Positions 1-7,125 of a DNA stretch of 25,751 bases are shown piece after piece. The translations under genes and the position numbers were made by a program. The notes beneath the pieces are model-generated. The model saw nothing but the letters and a program-made list of their open reading frames with translations. It did no database searches and was not told where the DNA came from. Every line of letters starts with the position of its first letter. Position 1 is the first letter of the stretch. The stretch is from a virus: positions 1 to 25,751 of the IMG/VR virus record IMGVR_UViG_3300042691_024754; one strand, 5' to 3'.

Positions 1-1
1 C

Positions 2-115
2 CCGGAGCGTTGGCCGAACGCGCATGGCAAGACCGTTGTGATCCCTGCGACTTGGGTCGGTCCGCACGAAGCGAACGTGGGCCGGCGGAAGTTCAGCATC
101 ATGCTCGATCTGTGA
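2..115 (+). CDS. C-terminal tail of an unidentified phage protein (5' truncated)
   Basis: An open frame runs in from the left edge and ends at TGA 113-115. The 37 visible residues read as ordinary protein: hydrophobic beta-like stretches around 'KTVVIPATWVGP' and 'RRKFSIMLDL', ending directly at the stop. The end of the gene sits 8 bases before the next ATG at 124, matching the compact packing of the rest of the window. The overlapping frame starting at base 10 is arginine and proline rich and looks non-coding until ATG 124. I do not recognise the family. Most of the gene lies outside the window, so no function is proposed. Confidence 0.55.
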   Translation, partial: PERWPNAHGKTVVIPATWVGPHEANVGRRKFSIMLDL

Positions 116-123
116 CGCCACCA

Positions 124-324
124 ATGAGCAAGCGCGCCGCGTGGGTTCTCGTTTTCTCTGCCTCGATGCTCGCCTACGCGATCATCGTGGCGTTCGGCAC
201 GTCGGTGTGGACGCTGTTCGCGATGGCTCCGCCGCTGATCGGCGCGTTCGCCTCGTTTGCCTATCTCTACGCCAAGGGCAGCGGCCTCCCGGAGCAGAAC
301 GATGCGCGTGGCACTAACCGCTGA
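124..324 (+). CDS. Small two-helix membrane protein, unknown function
   Basis: The gene encodes 66 residues from ATG 124. Upstream in-frame codons overlap the end of the preceding gene and lack coding character, so this start is preferred, although no strong Shine-Dalgarno sequence is visible. After a short basic N-terminus (MSKR), two hydrophobic segments at about residues 6-24 and 28-50 could each span a membrane, followed by a polar tail. Size and topology would be compatible with a holin-like or other small phage membrane protein, but no lysin gene is nearby and nothing specific supports that role. Its 3' end overlaps the start of the SbcD homologue by 23 bases, suggesting co-transcription. 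Confidence 0.55.
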   Translation: MSKRAAWVLVFSASMLAYAIIVAFGTSVWTLFAMAPPLIGAFASFAYLYAKGSGLPEQNDARGTNR

Positions 325-1318
325 TCTGCAGATCCAACCGCAGCCGCGCTACTCGACGCTCTTGCCGAGTGGCATCACCACACGCCTGCAGGACTTCCTC
401 GACTGCTTGCGTTGGATCGCGAAGAAGGCCGTCGACGAGAACTGCGACAAGCTGTTCATCCTGGGTGACCTTCTCGACTCCCGCACGGTCATCGACCTGA
501 CGGTCATCGACCAGACCTGCCGGGCTTTCGCCGAGATCGCGAAGTCGATCGAGGTTCACGTTCTGGTTGGCAACCACGACGCCTACTTGCGCACGCCACG
601 CATGAACTCGACCCAGATGCTCGCGGGCGTTGCGACCGTGCACGAGTCGGTTGAGGTTGTCGGGCCGTTCGTCACGGTCCCGTGGACCGACAACCAGGAC
701 GACTACCGCGCAGCCATCAAGAGAGCCAACGTGCTCTCTGCGTCGAAGTCGCGGCCGGGGTTCCTGCTCTCGCACGGCATGTTCGGGGACGCGGTTCCGA
801 TGGCCAAGGGGTTGCCTGTCGAGTGGCTGCAGGAGGGGAAGTGGCGCGGTGTCTACCTCGGCGACGTGCACGAGCCCGTGATCCTGCAGAAGAACCCGGT
901 CATTCGCTACGTCGGCTCTCCGCTCCAGATCCACTTCGGAGACGCTGGTCGCGATCGCGGGTTCGTCGTGCTCGACACGGAGAGCGGAAAGCAGAAGTTC
1001 GTGTCGAACGACGTGAGCCCGCGGTTTCACGTCGTGACGAGCGTCGATGAAGTCCCCGAGCCTGTCACCGATCGTGACTTCATTCGGGTCAAGGCGGAGG
1101 ACGTTGAGCTGTCGGAAGCTCTGACGAAGTCCGTGACAAAGCTCAGCAACTGGGTTGAGGTCGAGACTTCTGCCAAGCATGCGGAGCAGGTTCGCATCGA
1201 AGCGGCCGGCACGCTCAGCGACGAGGAGCTGCTCAGGGCCTACTGCAAGCACGTCTTGGTTGACCCAGACCTGCTCGTTCCGCTCGGCCTGCAGCTCTTG
1301 CAAGAGGCTCGTGAATGA
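302..1318 (+). CDS. sbcD: SbcD/Mre11-like recombination exonuclease subunit (T4 gp47-like)
   Basis: A calcineurin-like metallophosphoesterase of 338 residues. The start is ATG 302, preceded by GGAG with suitable spacing; an upstream in-frame ATG at 257 would add 15 residues unlike the family. Visible motifs are TADLQ at 6-10, GDLLD at 55-59, GNHD at 90-93, SHG at 157-159 and GDVH at 187-190, followed by the family's VGSPLQ stretch near 204. Two usual metal-site positions differ: motif I has Asp-x-Gln rather than Asp-x-His, and the last motif has GDxH rather than GHxH. Members of this family pair with an SbcC/Rad50 ATPase to process DNA ends in recombination and recombination-dependent phage replication. 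The next gene is exactly that partner and overlaps by ATGA, so the two are translationally coupled. The family call is secure; the effect of the altered residues is not known. Confidence 0.93.
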   Translation: MRVALTADLQIQPQPRYSTLLPSGITTRLQDFLDCLRWIAKKAVDENCDKLFILGDLLDSRTVIDLTVIDQTCRAFAEIAKSIEVHVLVGNHDAYLRTPRMNSTQMLAGVATVHESVEVVGPFVTVPWTDNQDDYRAAIKRANVLSASKSRPGFLLSHGMFGDAVPMAKGLPVEWLQEGKWRGVYLGDVHEPVILQKNPVIRYVGSPLQIHFGDAGRDRGFVVLDTESGKQKFVSNDVSPRFHVVTSVDEVPEPVTDRDFIRVKAEDVELSEALTKSVTKLSNWVEVETSAKHAEQVRIEAAGTLSDEELLRAYCKHVLVDPDLLVPLGLQLLQEARE

Positions 1319-3177
1319 CCGGCTACCGAATCGGCAAGACTGTCATCAAGAACTTCCTCGCGTTTGGCTCTGCGACGTTCGACTTCTCGAAGCCCGGCCT
1401 GACGGTCGTGGAGGGCGAGATCTCGAACGTGGCGGGCTGTGACTCGAACGGCGCGGGCAAGTCCGCGCTCCTGGAAGCCCCTGTCTGGGCCATCACGGGC
1501 CGGACGATCCGTGAGCGGTGCAAGGGCGACGACGTGATCCTGCTCGGGTCGAAGGGGGGCGCGGTCGTCGATTGCACCGTGACCGGACCGAAGACCGTCC
1601 GGGTTGTGCGCCACCGCGGTCATGCAACGCACGCGAACAAGGTCTTTCTCTACGTCGACGGCAAGGACGTGACCCGCGGAACATCCGCGCAGACCGATCT
1701 GGCCATCGAGTCAGAGCTGGGTCTCGACTTCACCACGTTCCTGAACACGGTTGCGTTCGGTGCCCGGGCCGAGGTCCGTTCGTTCTTCTTCGCGAACGAC
1801 GCGGACCGGAAGGCCGTGATGGACAAGCTGCTCGGCTTGGGCGCGTTCGCTCGTGCTAACGTCCTGGCTCGCTCTCGCATGCGTGCGAAGGTGTCCGAGC
1901 TGGATCCGCTGATGAACCGACAAATGGCCATCGGATTCGCTCTGGAGGAGAAGCGCGACTCATTGAAGGCGCTTCTCGCGATTCCGGGCGTTGACCCGAT
2001 CGAGCTACAGGAGGCCAAGGTCGCAGTGAAGAACCTGGAGCGTCGTGTCGAGGAGGCAACGACCGCGGTGAATGCTGCGAAGGCCGACTTGGACGCTGCT
2101 CAGCGAGATCATGCGCATCGGATGCGCGTGCACGACAACGCGGTCGCAGCCTTTCATCGGGCTCAGTCGTCGGCTCGCGCTGAGACCTCAAAGCTCGACG
2201 AGCAGGCGCGTGCTGCTCGTGCGTTGTCGAAGTCTCTGCGTGAACGCTCGGACAAACTGCTCCGTCTGGCCGGCGATGAGTGCCCGACCTGTAGGCAGTC
2301 GGTCGACAAGCCGGCAGCCAAGCACGCGGCAGGCTTCATCTTGGCCGAGGCTGACGAACAGGATCGAATCGCTGCGGAGCGCACGGCCGAGGCAGATCGG
2401 TTGCGCGCGATCGCGAAGCAGTCTGTCTTGCCGTCACCCCCGAAGGCCGACACGCTCAAGACGCACGAGGTTGACTTTTCGCTACGGCAGGAAGACCTAT
2501 CGTCGGCAAAGTCTGCCCTCGCTGCGGCGTCGTCTCGGCTGGAGGTTCTGCAGTCGAACGAGAGCAAGTCGAAGTCTCGCATCGGCGCGTTGCAGTCGGC
2601 GATCAGCGACTTGCAGGAGGAACTTTCGGGCAACGCCTCGGCGCAGGCTGCTGTGCGCGCCGACATCAGCCGCTTGGAGTTCTGGGTCCAGGCTTTCGGC
2701 AACGGAGGCGTCAAGAGCTTCGTCATCGAGTCTGAGATCCCGAGGATCAACGCGATCGCGACGAACTACGCTCGTCGTCTGCTCGGCAAGGGTGCGTTCG
2801 TCAAGATCAGTCCGACGCGGAAGCTCAAGTCGAGCGACGAACAGCGCGAGGAGCTTCTGGTCGAGGCAGGCATCCCGGGGTGCGCGCAGAGCTACGCTGG
2901 AGCGAGCAAGGGCCAGCGTCATCGGCTCGATCTCGCGCTGATCCTGGCGTTTCGATCGGTCGTTGCTGCGCGCAGCGCGTGTCCTTTCGACCAACTATTC
3001 GCTGACGAGCTGTTTGACGGCGTAGACGCGACCGGCGTAGACTGCGTCGTCGAGATCTTGCAAGAGATCTCTGCAGAATGCCCGGTAGTGCTCGTCACGC
3101 ACGATGCTCGACTGAAGTCGGTCGGTGATCGCCGCGTGGTTGTCGAGCACGACGGGAAGTGCGCGACCCTCCGCTGA
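1315..3177 (+). CDS. sbcC: SbcC/Rad50-like SMC ATPase (T4 gp46-like)
   Basis: This 620-residue protein has the split ATPase layout of Rad50/SbcC. The Walker A motif GCDSNGAGKS is at residues 41-50. A long central charged coiled coil is interrupted by a CPTC zinc hook at 323-326. The ABC signature-like AGASKGQRHRLD is near 527-538, a Walker B-like LFADELFDGVD near 561-571, and an H-loop VTHD follows. At about 620 residues it is much shorter than bacterial SbcC (about 1000) and close to the T4 gp46 size, so the coiled coil is short. It should bind the SbcD homologue and use ATP to open or tether DNA ends. Its ATG overlaps the SbcD stop, and the nuclease gene follows after 4 bases, giving a recombination operon. 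Confidence 0.94.
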   Translation: MTGYRIGKTVIKNFLAFGSATFDFSKPGLTVVEGEISNVAGCDSNGAGKSALLEAPVWAITGRTIRERCKGDDVILLGSKGGAVVDCTVTGPKTVRVVRHRGHATHANKVFLYVDGKDVTRGTSAQTDLAIESELGLDFTTFLNTVAFGARAEVRSFFFANDADRKAVMDKLLGLGAFARANVLARSRMRAKVSELDPLMNRQMAIGFALEEKRDSLKALLAIPGVDPIELQEAKVAVKNLERRVEEATTAVNAAKADLDAAQRDHAHRMRVHDNAVAAFHRAQSSARAETSKLDEQARAARALSKSLRERSDKLLRLAGDECPTCRQSVDKPAAKHAAGFILAEADEQDRIAAERTAEADRLRAIAKQSVLPSPPKADTLKTHEVDFSLRQEDLSSAKSALAAASSRLEVLQSNESKSKSRIGALQSAISDLQEELSGNASAQAAVRADISRLEFWVQAFGNGGVKSFVIESEIPRINAIATNYARRLLGKGAFVKISPTRKLKSSDEQREELLVEAGIPGCAQSYAGASKGQRHRLDLALILAFRSVVAARSACPFDQLFADELFDGVDATGVDCVVEILQEISAECPVVLVTHDARLKSVGDRRVVVEHDGKCATLR

Positions 3178-3181
3178 GCAC

Positions 3182-3691
3182 ATGGTCGATGGACGTGAGA
3201 AAGGCAACAAATACGAGAACGCGATCTGTCGCGTCCTCTCTGTCTGGCTGTTCCCGGATCTCGATCCGAAGACGCCCATCGAGCACTTGCCGTTTCGTCG
3301 GCGATCCACCTCCGTCATGCCGATCGAGGGCCACTGGAACGGCGCAGGCGACATCTTGCATCGCCCTGATCTGGAGTCGCGCTGGCCGTTCTGCGTCGAG
3401 TGCAAGCACGTCGAAGGCTGGTCCCTCGACGGCGCGTTCAGCGAGAAGTGGCCTGTCTGGTCTTGGTGGGCTCAAGCCGAGCGACAGGCTGCCCGCGCCG
3501 GAAGGAAGCCGCTTCTCGTGTGCGGTCGCAACCGGAAGCCTGACTACGCGCTCTTGCGCGCAGAGGACGCACCGTGGTTAGCACAACGGCTGCAAGTCGT
3601 TCGCGTCGAAAGGCCAAAGCACCCGCCGGTAGCGATCGTCCTTCTGGGAGATCTCGTCAAGACGAAGGTCGAAAGGCTCTCGACCGCCTGA
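3182..3691 (+). CDS. PD-(D/E)XK nuclease, Holliday-junction-resolvase-like
   Basis: The product has 169 residues from ATG 3182, four bases after the SbcC stop; an earlier in-frame ATG at 3125 lies inside SbcC and is less likely. The N-terminal GREKGNKYENAI resembles the conserved helix with a catalytic Glu in resolvase-type nucleases. The core is GDILHRPD followed by CVECKH, giving the Asp...Glu-x-Lys active site, then an aromatic WSWWAQAERQA helix typical of phage PD-(D/E)XK nucleases annotated as Hjc-like. A role in trimming or resolving branched DNA alongside SbcCD fits the context, but substrate specificity cannot be read from sequence. Its last 118 bases are also used, in another frame, by the following HU-like gene. 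Confidence 0.8.
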   Translation: MVDGREKGNKYENAICRVLSVWLFPDLDPKTPIEHLPFRRRSTSVMPIEGHWNGAGDILHRPDLESRWPFCVECKHVEGWSLDGAFSEKWPVWSWWAQAERQAARAGRKPLLVCGRNRKPDYALLRAEDAPWLAQRLQVVRVERPKHPPVAIVLLGDLVKTKVERLSTA

Positions 3692-3993
3692 ACAGCGAGC
3701 AGTTCGCCCAGGCGATCTACGAGTTCGCTCAGGACGATCACTCGCTGTCGTTCATCGACTTGGCGACCGCCAGGGAGCTGTGGTCGATGATCCTGGAGGT
3801 CATGTCCGACTCGCTCTTGGCTGGTCGGTCGGTCGTTCTGCGCAACGTCGGGACGCTCGACACCTACGTGAAGAACGCGCAGCGGTATCGTCACCCGACG
3901 ACCGGACAGATCCGGGTTGCCAGCCCGAAGCGGCATCTTCGCCTCGTGCTGTCTCCGAAGATGCGGTCGAGACTCCGCAGGAGGCCCAAGTGA
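3574..3993 (+). CDS. HU/IHF-family DNA-bending protein (first copy)
   Basis: The protein has 139 residues with a GTG start at 3574, supported by AGAGGA about seven bases upstream. Residues from about 60 onward match the HU fold: helices with ATARELWSMILEVM, the turn LLAGRSVVLRNVGTLDTYV corresponding to the 'G..V.L..FGTF.V' signature, and a beta-arm YRHPTTGQIRVAS corresponding to 'RNP.TG..I.IP'. The C-terminus is strongly basic. About 55 extra N-terminal residues, rich in Arg, Ser and Lys, precede the fold and are encoded where the gene overlaps the nuclease. Such proteins bend DNA and help packaging, replication or transcription. A second diverged HU-like gene lies at 8937. The next gene begins at the GTGA overlap. 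Confidence 0.82.
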   Translation: MVSTTAASRSRRKAKAPAGSDRPSGRSRQDEGRKALDRLNSEQFAQAIYEFAQDDHSLSFIDLATARELWSMILEVMSDSLLAGRSVVLRNVGTLDTYVKNAQRYRHPTTGQIRVASPKRHLRLVLSPKMRSRLRRRPK

Positions 3994-4301
3994 CCGACGA
4001 CTTTCGCAAACGCTCCGAGGAGCTGCAGCAGCAGGTTCGTCTGCTGACCTCAGAGCAAGCCAAAGCGGAGGCGATCCTCACCAGCCTTCGCCAGACGCTC
4101 GGCGTCAAGACTGGCATCGCTCTTGCCGTCGCCGATCTGATGAACTACGCCATCGCTTCGCGCTCGATCCAGCAGCAGCTTGCTTCGACGATCGCGCATC
4201 TGCGCGCCGTTCAGACCGTTGAGGAAGCTCGTGCGATCGGGAACTCGCTTGAAGCCTTGTTCAGAGCGGCCAGGGTTCCACAAGTGCTAGACCGCGGTTA
4301 G
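3990..4301 (+). CDS. Small helical protein of unknown function
   Basis: This 103-residue product starts at GTG 3990, overlapping the HU-like stop codon as GTGA. The N-terminal 40 residues (TDDFRKRSEELQQQVRLL...) look like a coiled coil, followed by further helices. It contains no cysteine cluster, enzyme motif or membrane segment that I can recognise. It is the last gene before a promoter-like element and the packaging genes. Unknown; possibly an oligomeric accessory protein, but that is only suggested by the predicted helix content. Confidence 0.65.
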   Translation: MTDDFRKRSEELQQQVRLLTSEQAKAEAILTSLRQTLGVKTGIALAVADLMNYAIASRSIQQQLASTIAHLRAVQTVEEARAIGNSLEALFRAARVPQVLDRG

Positions 4302-4304
4302 TCT
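4297..4304 (+). promoter_or_regulatory. Extended -10 promoter element upstream of the packaging genes
   Basis: GtTAGTCT matches the G-n-TA-nnn-T pattern shared by nine sites in this window. The predicted transcription start is about 4311, ten bases before ATG 4321, and no Shine-Dalgarno sequence fits between. No convincing -35 is visible. The element overlaps the stop codon of the preceding gene and touches the TGACAC-nn-AGTCAA motif at 4305-4321. Confidence 0.4.
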
Positions 4305-4321
4305 CAGTGACACGAAGTCAA
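4305..4321 (+). repeat. Dispersed 17-base motif, copy 1 (at the start of the putative small terminase gene)
   Basis: CAGTGACACGAAGTCAA runs up to the A of the ATG at 4321. An identical 17-mer occurs at 11476-11492, and variants at 8582, 18921, 23912 and 25357 (reverse orientation). The core TGAC-n5-GTCA is an imperfect palindrome, as expected for a dimeric DNA-binding protein, though an RNA hairpin with a 4-bp stem is also possible. Confidence 0.5.
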
Positions 4322-5016
4322 TGCTGACCTCCGTCGAACGCGAACTGATCGCCCGCGCCTTCGCCAACGGACCTGCAGTCTTGTTGGAGGAGGGATACTC
4401 GCAGGCTGACATCGAGAAGTTCTGCTCTCGCCCCGAGGTTGCGGCGCACTTCTCGTTCCTGGAGCGCGAACTCGACCTGCGAGAAGAGCTGGACGTCAGG
4501 ACGCGTCACTCGACGCGCCGGCAAATGTCCAGGCTCACGCCCGGCGCGGTCGCGGTCGTGGCGCAGGCTTTGGCAGGGCCGCAGTATCTCACCTACAAGA
4601 CTCCTGACGGCGTCACAGCGATCCAGACGGACGCTGCGGGGAAACCGGTGCTCTTGCGTCCTGAGATCTCGACAACGCAGCTCCGCGCTGCCGAAGTGAT
4701 CCTGGAGACTCTCGGCATCCCGTTCGGGCGCGCGAAGAACGAGACGGGACAGAACATCGGGGCGAAGGTCGGGCTTCTGTTCAAGCCGACCGACACGGAC
4801 GTTCAGGTCGTTCTGGACGACCCGCTACACGAGAACGATGCTCAGCGTGCGCTGTCACGCGAGCGCGTGCGGACCGTCATCGCGGTCCTTTCTGGTCGTG
4901 TCTCCGAGATGCACCAGAACCTGAACCAGAACCTCGGTCTGGAGGTCAAACCGAACCCGCCGGTCAAGCGGAAGAAGGCTCCCCGTGTCCAAGCCAAGAC
5001 GAAAGGTAAGGGCTAA
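4321..5016 (+). CDS. Putative terminase small subunit
   Basis: A 231-residue protein starting at ATG 4321, immediately upstream of and overlapping the large terminase gene by 32 bases. The N-terminal part (ERELIARAFANGPAVLLEEGYSQADIEKFC) could hold a helix-turn-helix-like DNA-recognition region. A central basic helical stretch and the segment TTQLRAAEVILETLGIP resemble small terminase proteins, and the C-terminal tail is Lys/Arg rich. In that role it would recognise phage DNA and regulate the large subunit. The call rests mainly on position and general composition; I do not see a diagnostic motif. It begins directly after the 17-base motif and a promoter-like -10. Confidence 0.5.
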   Translation: MLTSVERELIARAFANGPAVLLEEGYSQADIEKFCSRPEVAAHFSFLERELDLREELDVRTRHSTRRQMSRLTPGAVAVVAQALAGPQYLTYKTPDGVTAIQTDAAGKPVLLRPEISTTQLRAAEVILETLGIPFGRAKNETGQNIGAKVGLLFKPTDTDVQVVLDDPLHENDAQRALSRERVRTVIAVLSGRVSEMHQNLNQNLGLEVKPNPPVKRKKAPRVQAKTKGKG

Positions 5017-7069
5017 AGACCCTTCTCTTGGTTCGATCGAGCTGCCTTCGACTCCACTGACGCAGGCAGCCGAGCGCCTGTTCACCAAGATCGCCGAAGA
5101 GGTGATGCACGGGCATCGCGCTCTGTTCGACACCCTGACTGCGCACGAGAAGTCTCTCGTCCTGGAGTGGCTCGCCGACTCGGTTGCGGTGGGCAAGGCC
5201 GAGACTGCTGTGCACGACGTCCTGTGGGAGGTCGACTACCACCGAAAGCCTCCGGCGATCGAGGAGTTCGTTCACAGCGACGAATACATGGGCCGCGTGG
5301 CCAGCGAGCTGCACCCGAAGTGGAAGGAGGATCTGTTCGAGATCTTCAAGCCGGGCAGCCAGATCTTCGAGTGGGTGCTCACCGGAGCGATCGGCATCGG
5401 CAAGACGACGCTCGCGTGCGTCGCGCAGGCATACAAGCTGTGCTTGCTCTCCTGCTTGCGTGACCCCGCGCGCTACTACGGCCTGCTGACTGACTCGCTG
5501 ATCGTGTTCGGCATTTACTCGATCACGAAGAAGCAGGTCAGCGACGCTGGTTACTTCAAGCTGCGCGGGTTCATCGACTCCAGCCCCTACTTCATTTCCA
5601 AATACCCGCGCAACCGCAAGATCGACTCGAAGGTCCAGTTCCTCCGGCAGAAGGTGCAGATCGTGCCGGGCTCGCAAGAGATGCACGCTCTCGGTCTCGA
5701 CCTGTTCGCGTTCATGATGGACGAGGTCAACTTCATGCGCTCGAAGGAGTCGAAGGAGGGCGGCAAGATGGTCGGTCAGGCATACGACCTCTACAACGCG
5801 ACCCACACGCGCATGATGAGCCGCTTCATGCGCCCCGGCGGCACAGTGCCCGGCATGATGATCCTCATGTCGTCGCGCAACGCGCAGACGAGCTTCCTGG
5901 AGGAGCATCTCAAGAAGGTTGACCCGAAGCGCACGTTCGTGAGCGACTACCCGCTCTGGGCAGTCAAGTCGAAGCACCTCTACACGCAGCCAAGGTTCAA
6001 GGTCGAGGTCGGAGACCGGACAAGCCGCTCGCGTGTGCTGAAGGCCGGCGAATCTGCGCGCAAGGGTGCGCGCATCATCGAGATCCCTGGCGAGTTTCGC
6101 CGTCGCTTCGACGAGGACGTCGACCAAGCTCTGCGAGACCTTGCGGGCGTCGCGACCTTCAATCTGTCGCCGCTCATTCGTGACCGTCAGTCCGTGTTCG
6201 ACGCGGTGCACCCAGACCTACGTCACCCGTTCTCGCGCGACGTCGTCTCGATCGACTTCCAAGACGAAGATCGCATCGATTCGTTCTTCCGCCTGGAGGA
6301 GGTTTGCCGCCTGGATGCTTCGGTCTGGAAGCCCAAGCTGAACCCAGGTGCTCCGCGCTTCGTGCACATCGACATCGGCTTGACCGAGGACGGTCTCGGC
6401 TTGGCGATGGGCCATCCGGCCGGAACTGTCAGGAACGAGCGCGTCAACGAAGACGGGACGGTCTCGGAGATTCCGAATCCTGTCGTGATCGTCGATCTGA
6501 TGCTCCGCGTGACCGCACCGCCAGGGTCCGAGATCGACTTGGGCAAGGTGCGCAGCTTCCTGGTCTACCTGAGCAAGCTCTACAACATCGTCAAGATCAC
6601 GTTCGACCGGTTCCAGTCGGCCGACTCGATCCAGATCTTGCGGAAGCTCGGGTTCGAGACTGGGCACTTGTCGGTCGACCGCGACGACGAGGCGTATGTC
6701 ACGCTCCGGAGCGCGCTGTTCGACCGCCGCGTGCTCTACTACGAATACACCCCGTTCATCGACGAGGTTCTCGACCTGGAGCGCGACGCCAAAGAGCGCA
6801 AGGTCGACCACCCGGTTCGCTCGTCGAAGGGCGGACGCGGAAGCAAGGACGTGAGCGACGCGGTCGCTGGTGTGGTCTGGCACTGCACGAACGACCCGTT
6901 GGCGAAGGAGGCTGCGGCTGCGATCGAGATCGAAGCCAACCGGGCCAAGATCAACGATCGGAAGCAGCTCGTCGCTGCCGCGAAGGCCGCGGTGGCTGAG
7001 AAGCAGGCAAGCCTGCCTGGACTCGGTGCGTGGGACGACCTGCACCGCAACATGCGCGAGCGCCTCTAG
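4985..7069 (+). CDS. terL: Terminase large subunit (packaging ATPase and nuclease)
   Basis: A 694-residue protein with a GTG start at 4985 and AAGAAGG upstream. The N-terminal ATPase shows Walker A GAIGIGKTT at 134-142 and Walker B LFAFMMDEV at 240-248 with the catalytic Glu 247. The likely coupling motif is MILMSSRNA near 292-300. The C-terminal RNase H-like nuclease shows three acidic positions: D463 in VHIDIGL, D541 in TFDRFQS and D625 in DVSDA, near the usual end of the fold. The enzyme pumps DNA into the prohead and cuts it. Roughly 130 residues precede Walker A, longer than in many terminases. The putative small subunit lies upstream and the portal downstream, the common order. Confidence 0.95.
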   Translation: MSKPRRKVRAKDPSLGSIELPSTPLTQAAERLFTKIAEEVMHGHRALFDTLTAHEKSLVLEWLADSVAVGKAETAVHDVLWEVDYHRKPPAIEEFVHSDEYMGRVASELHPKWKEDLFEIFKPGSQIFEWVLTGAIGIGKTTLACVAQAYKLCLLSCLRDPARYYGLLTDSLIVFGIYSITKKQVSDAGYFKLRGFIDSSPYFISKYPRNRKIDSKVQFLRQKVQIVPGSQEMHALGLDLFAFMMDEVNFMRSKESKEGGKMVGQAYDLYNATHTRMMSRFMRPGGTVPGMMILMSSRNAQTSFLEEHLKKVDPKRTFVSDYPLWAVKSKHLYTQPRFKVEVGDRTSRSRVLKAGESARKGARIIEIPGEFRRRFDEDVDQALRDLAGVATFNLSPLIRDRQSVFDAVHPDLRHPFSRDVVSIDFQDEDRIDSFFRLEEVCRLDASVWKPKLNPGAPRFVHIDIGLTEDGLGLAMGHPAGTVRNERVNEDGTVSEIPNPVVIVDLMLRVTAPPGSEIDLGKVRSFLVYLSKLYNIVKITFDRFQSADSIQILRKLGFETGHLSVDRDDEAYVTLRSALFDRRVLYYEYTPFIDEVLDLERDAKERKVDHPVRSSKGGRGSKDVSDAVAGVVWHCTNDPLAKEAAAAIEIEANRAKINDRKQLVAAAKAAVAEKQASLPGLGAWDDLHRNMRERL

Positions 7070-7087
7070 GACACGCCGCCTTGCGCG

Positions 7088-7095
7088 GGTATCTT
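7088..7095 (+). promoter_or_regulatory. Extended -10 promoter element upstream of portal
   Basis: GgTATCTT lies 19 bases after the terminase stop and fits the G-n-TA-nnn-T pattern. The predicted start near 7102 would give a leader of about 24 bases carrying GAAGAGG before GTG 7126. No clear -35 is seen. Confidence 0.4.
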
Positions 7096-7125
7096 GGTCG
7101 GAAACCCACTGCACGAAGAGGCTAC

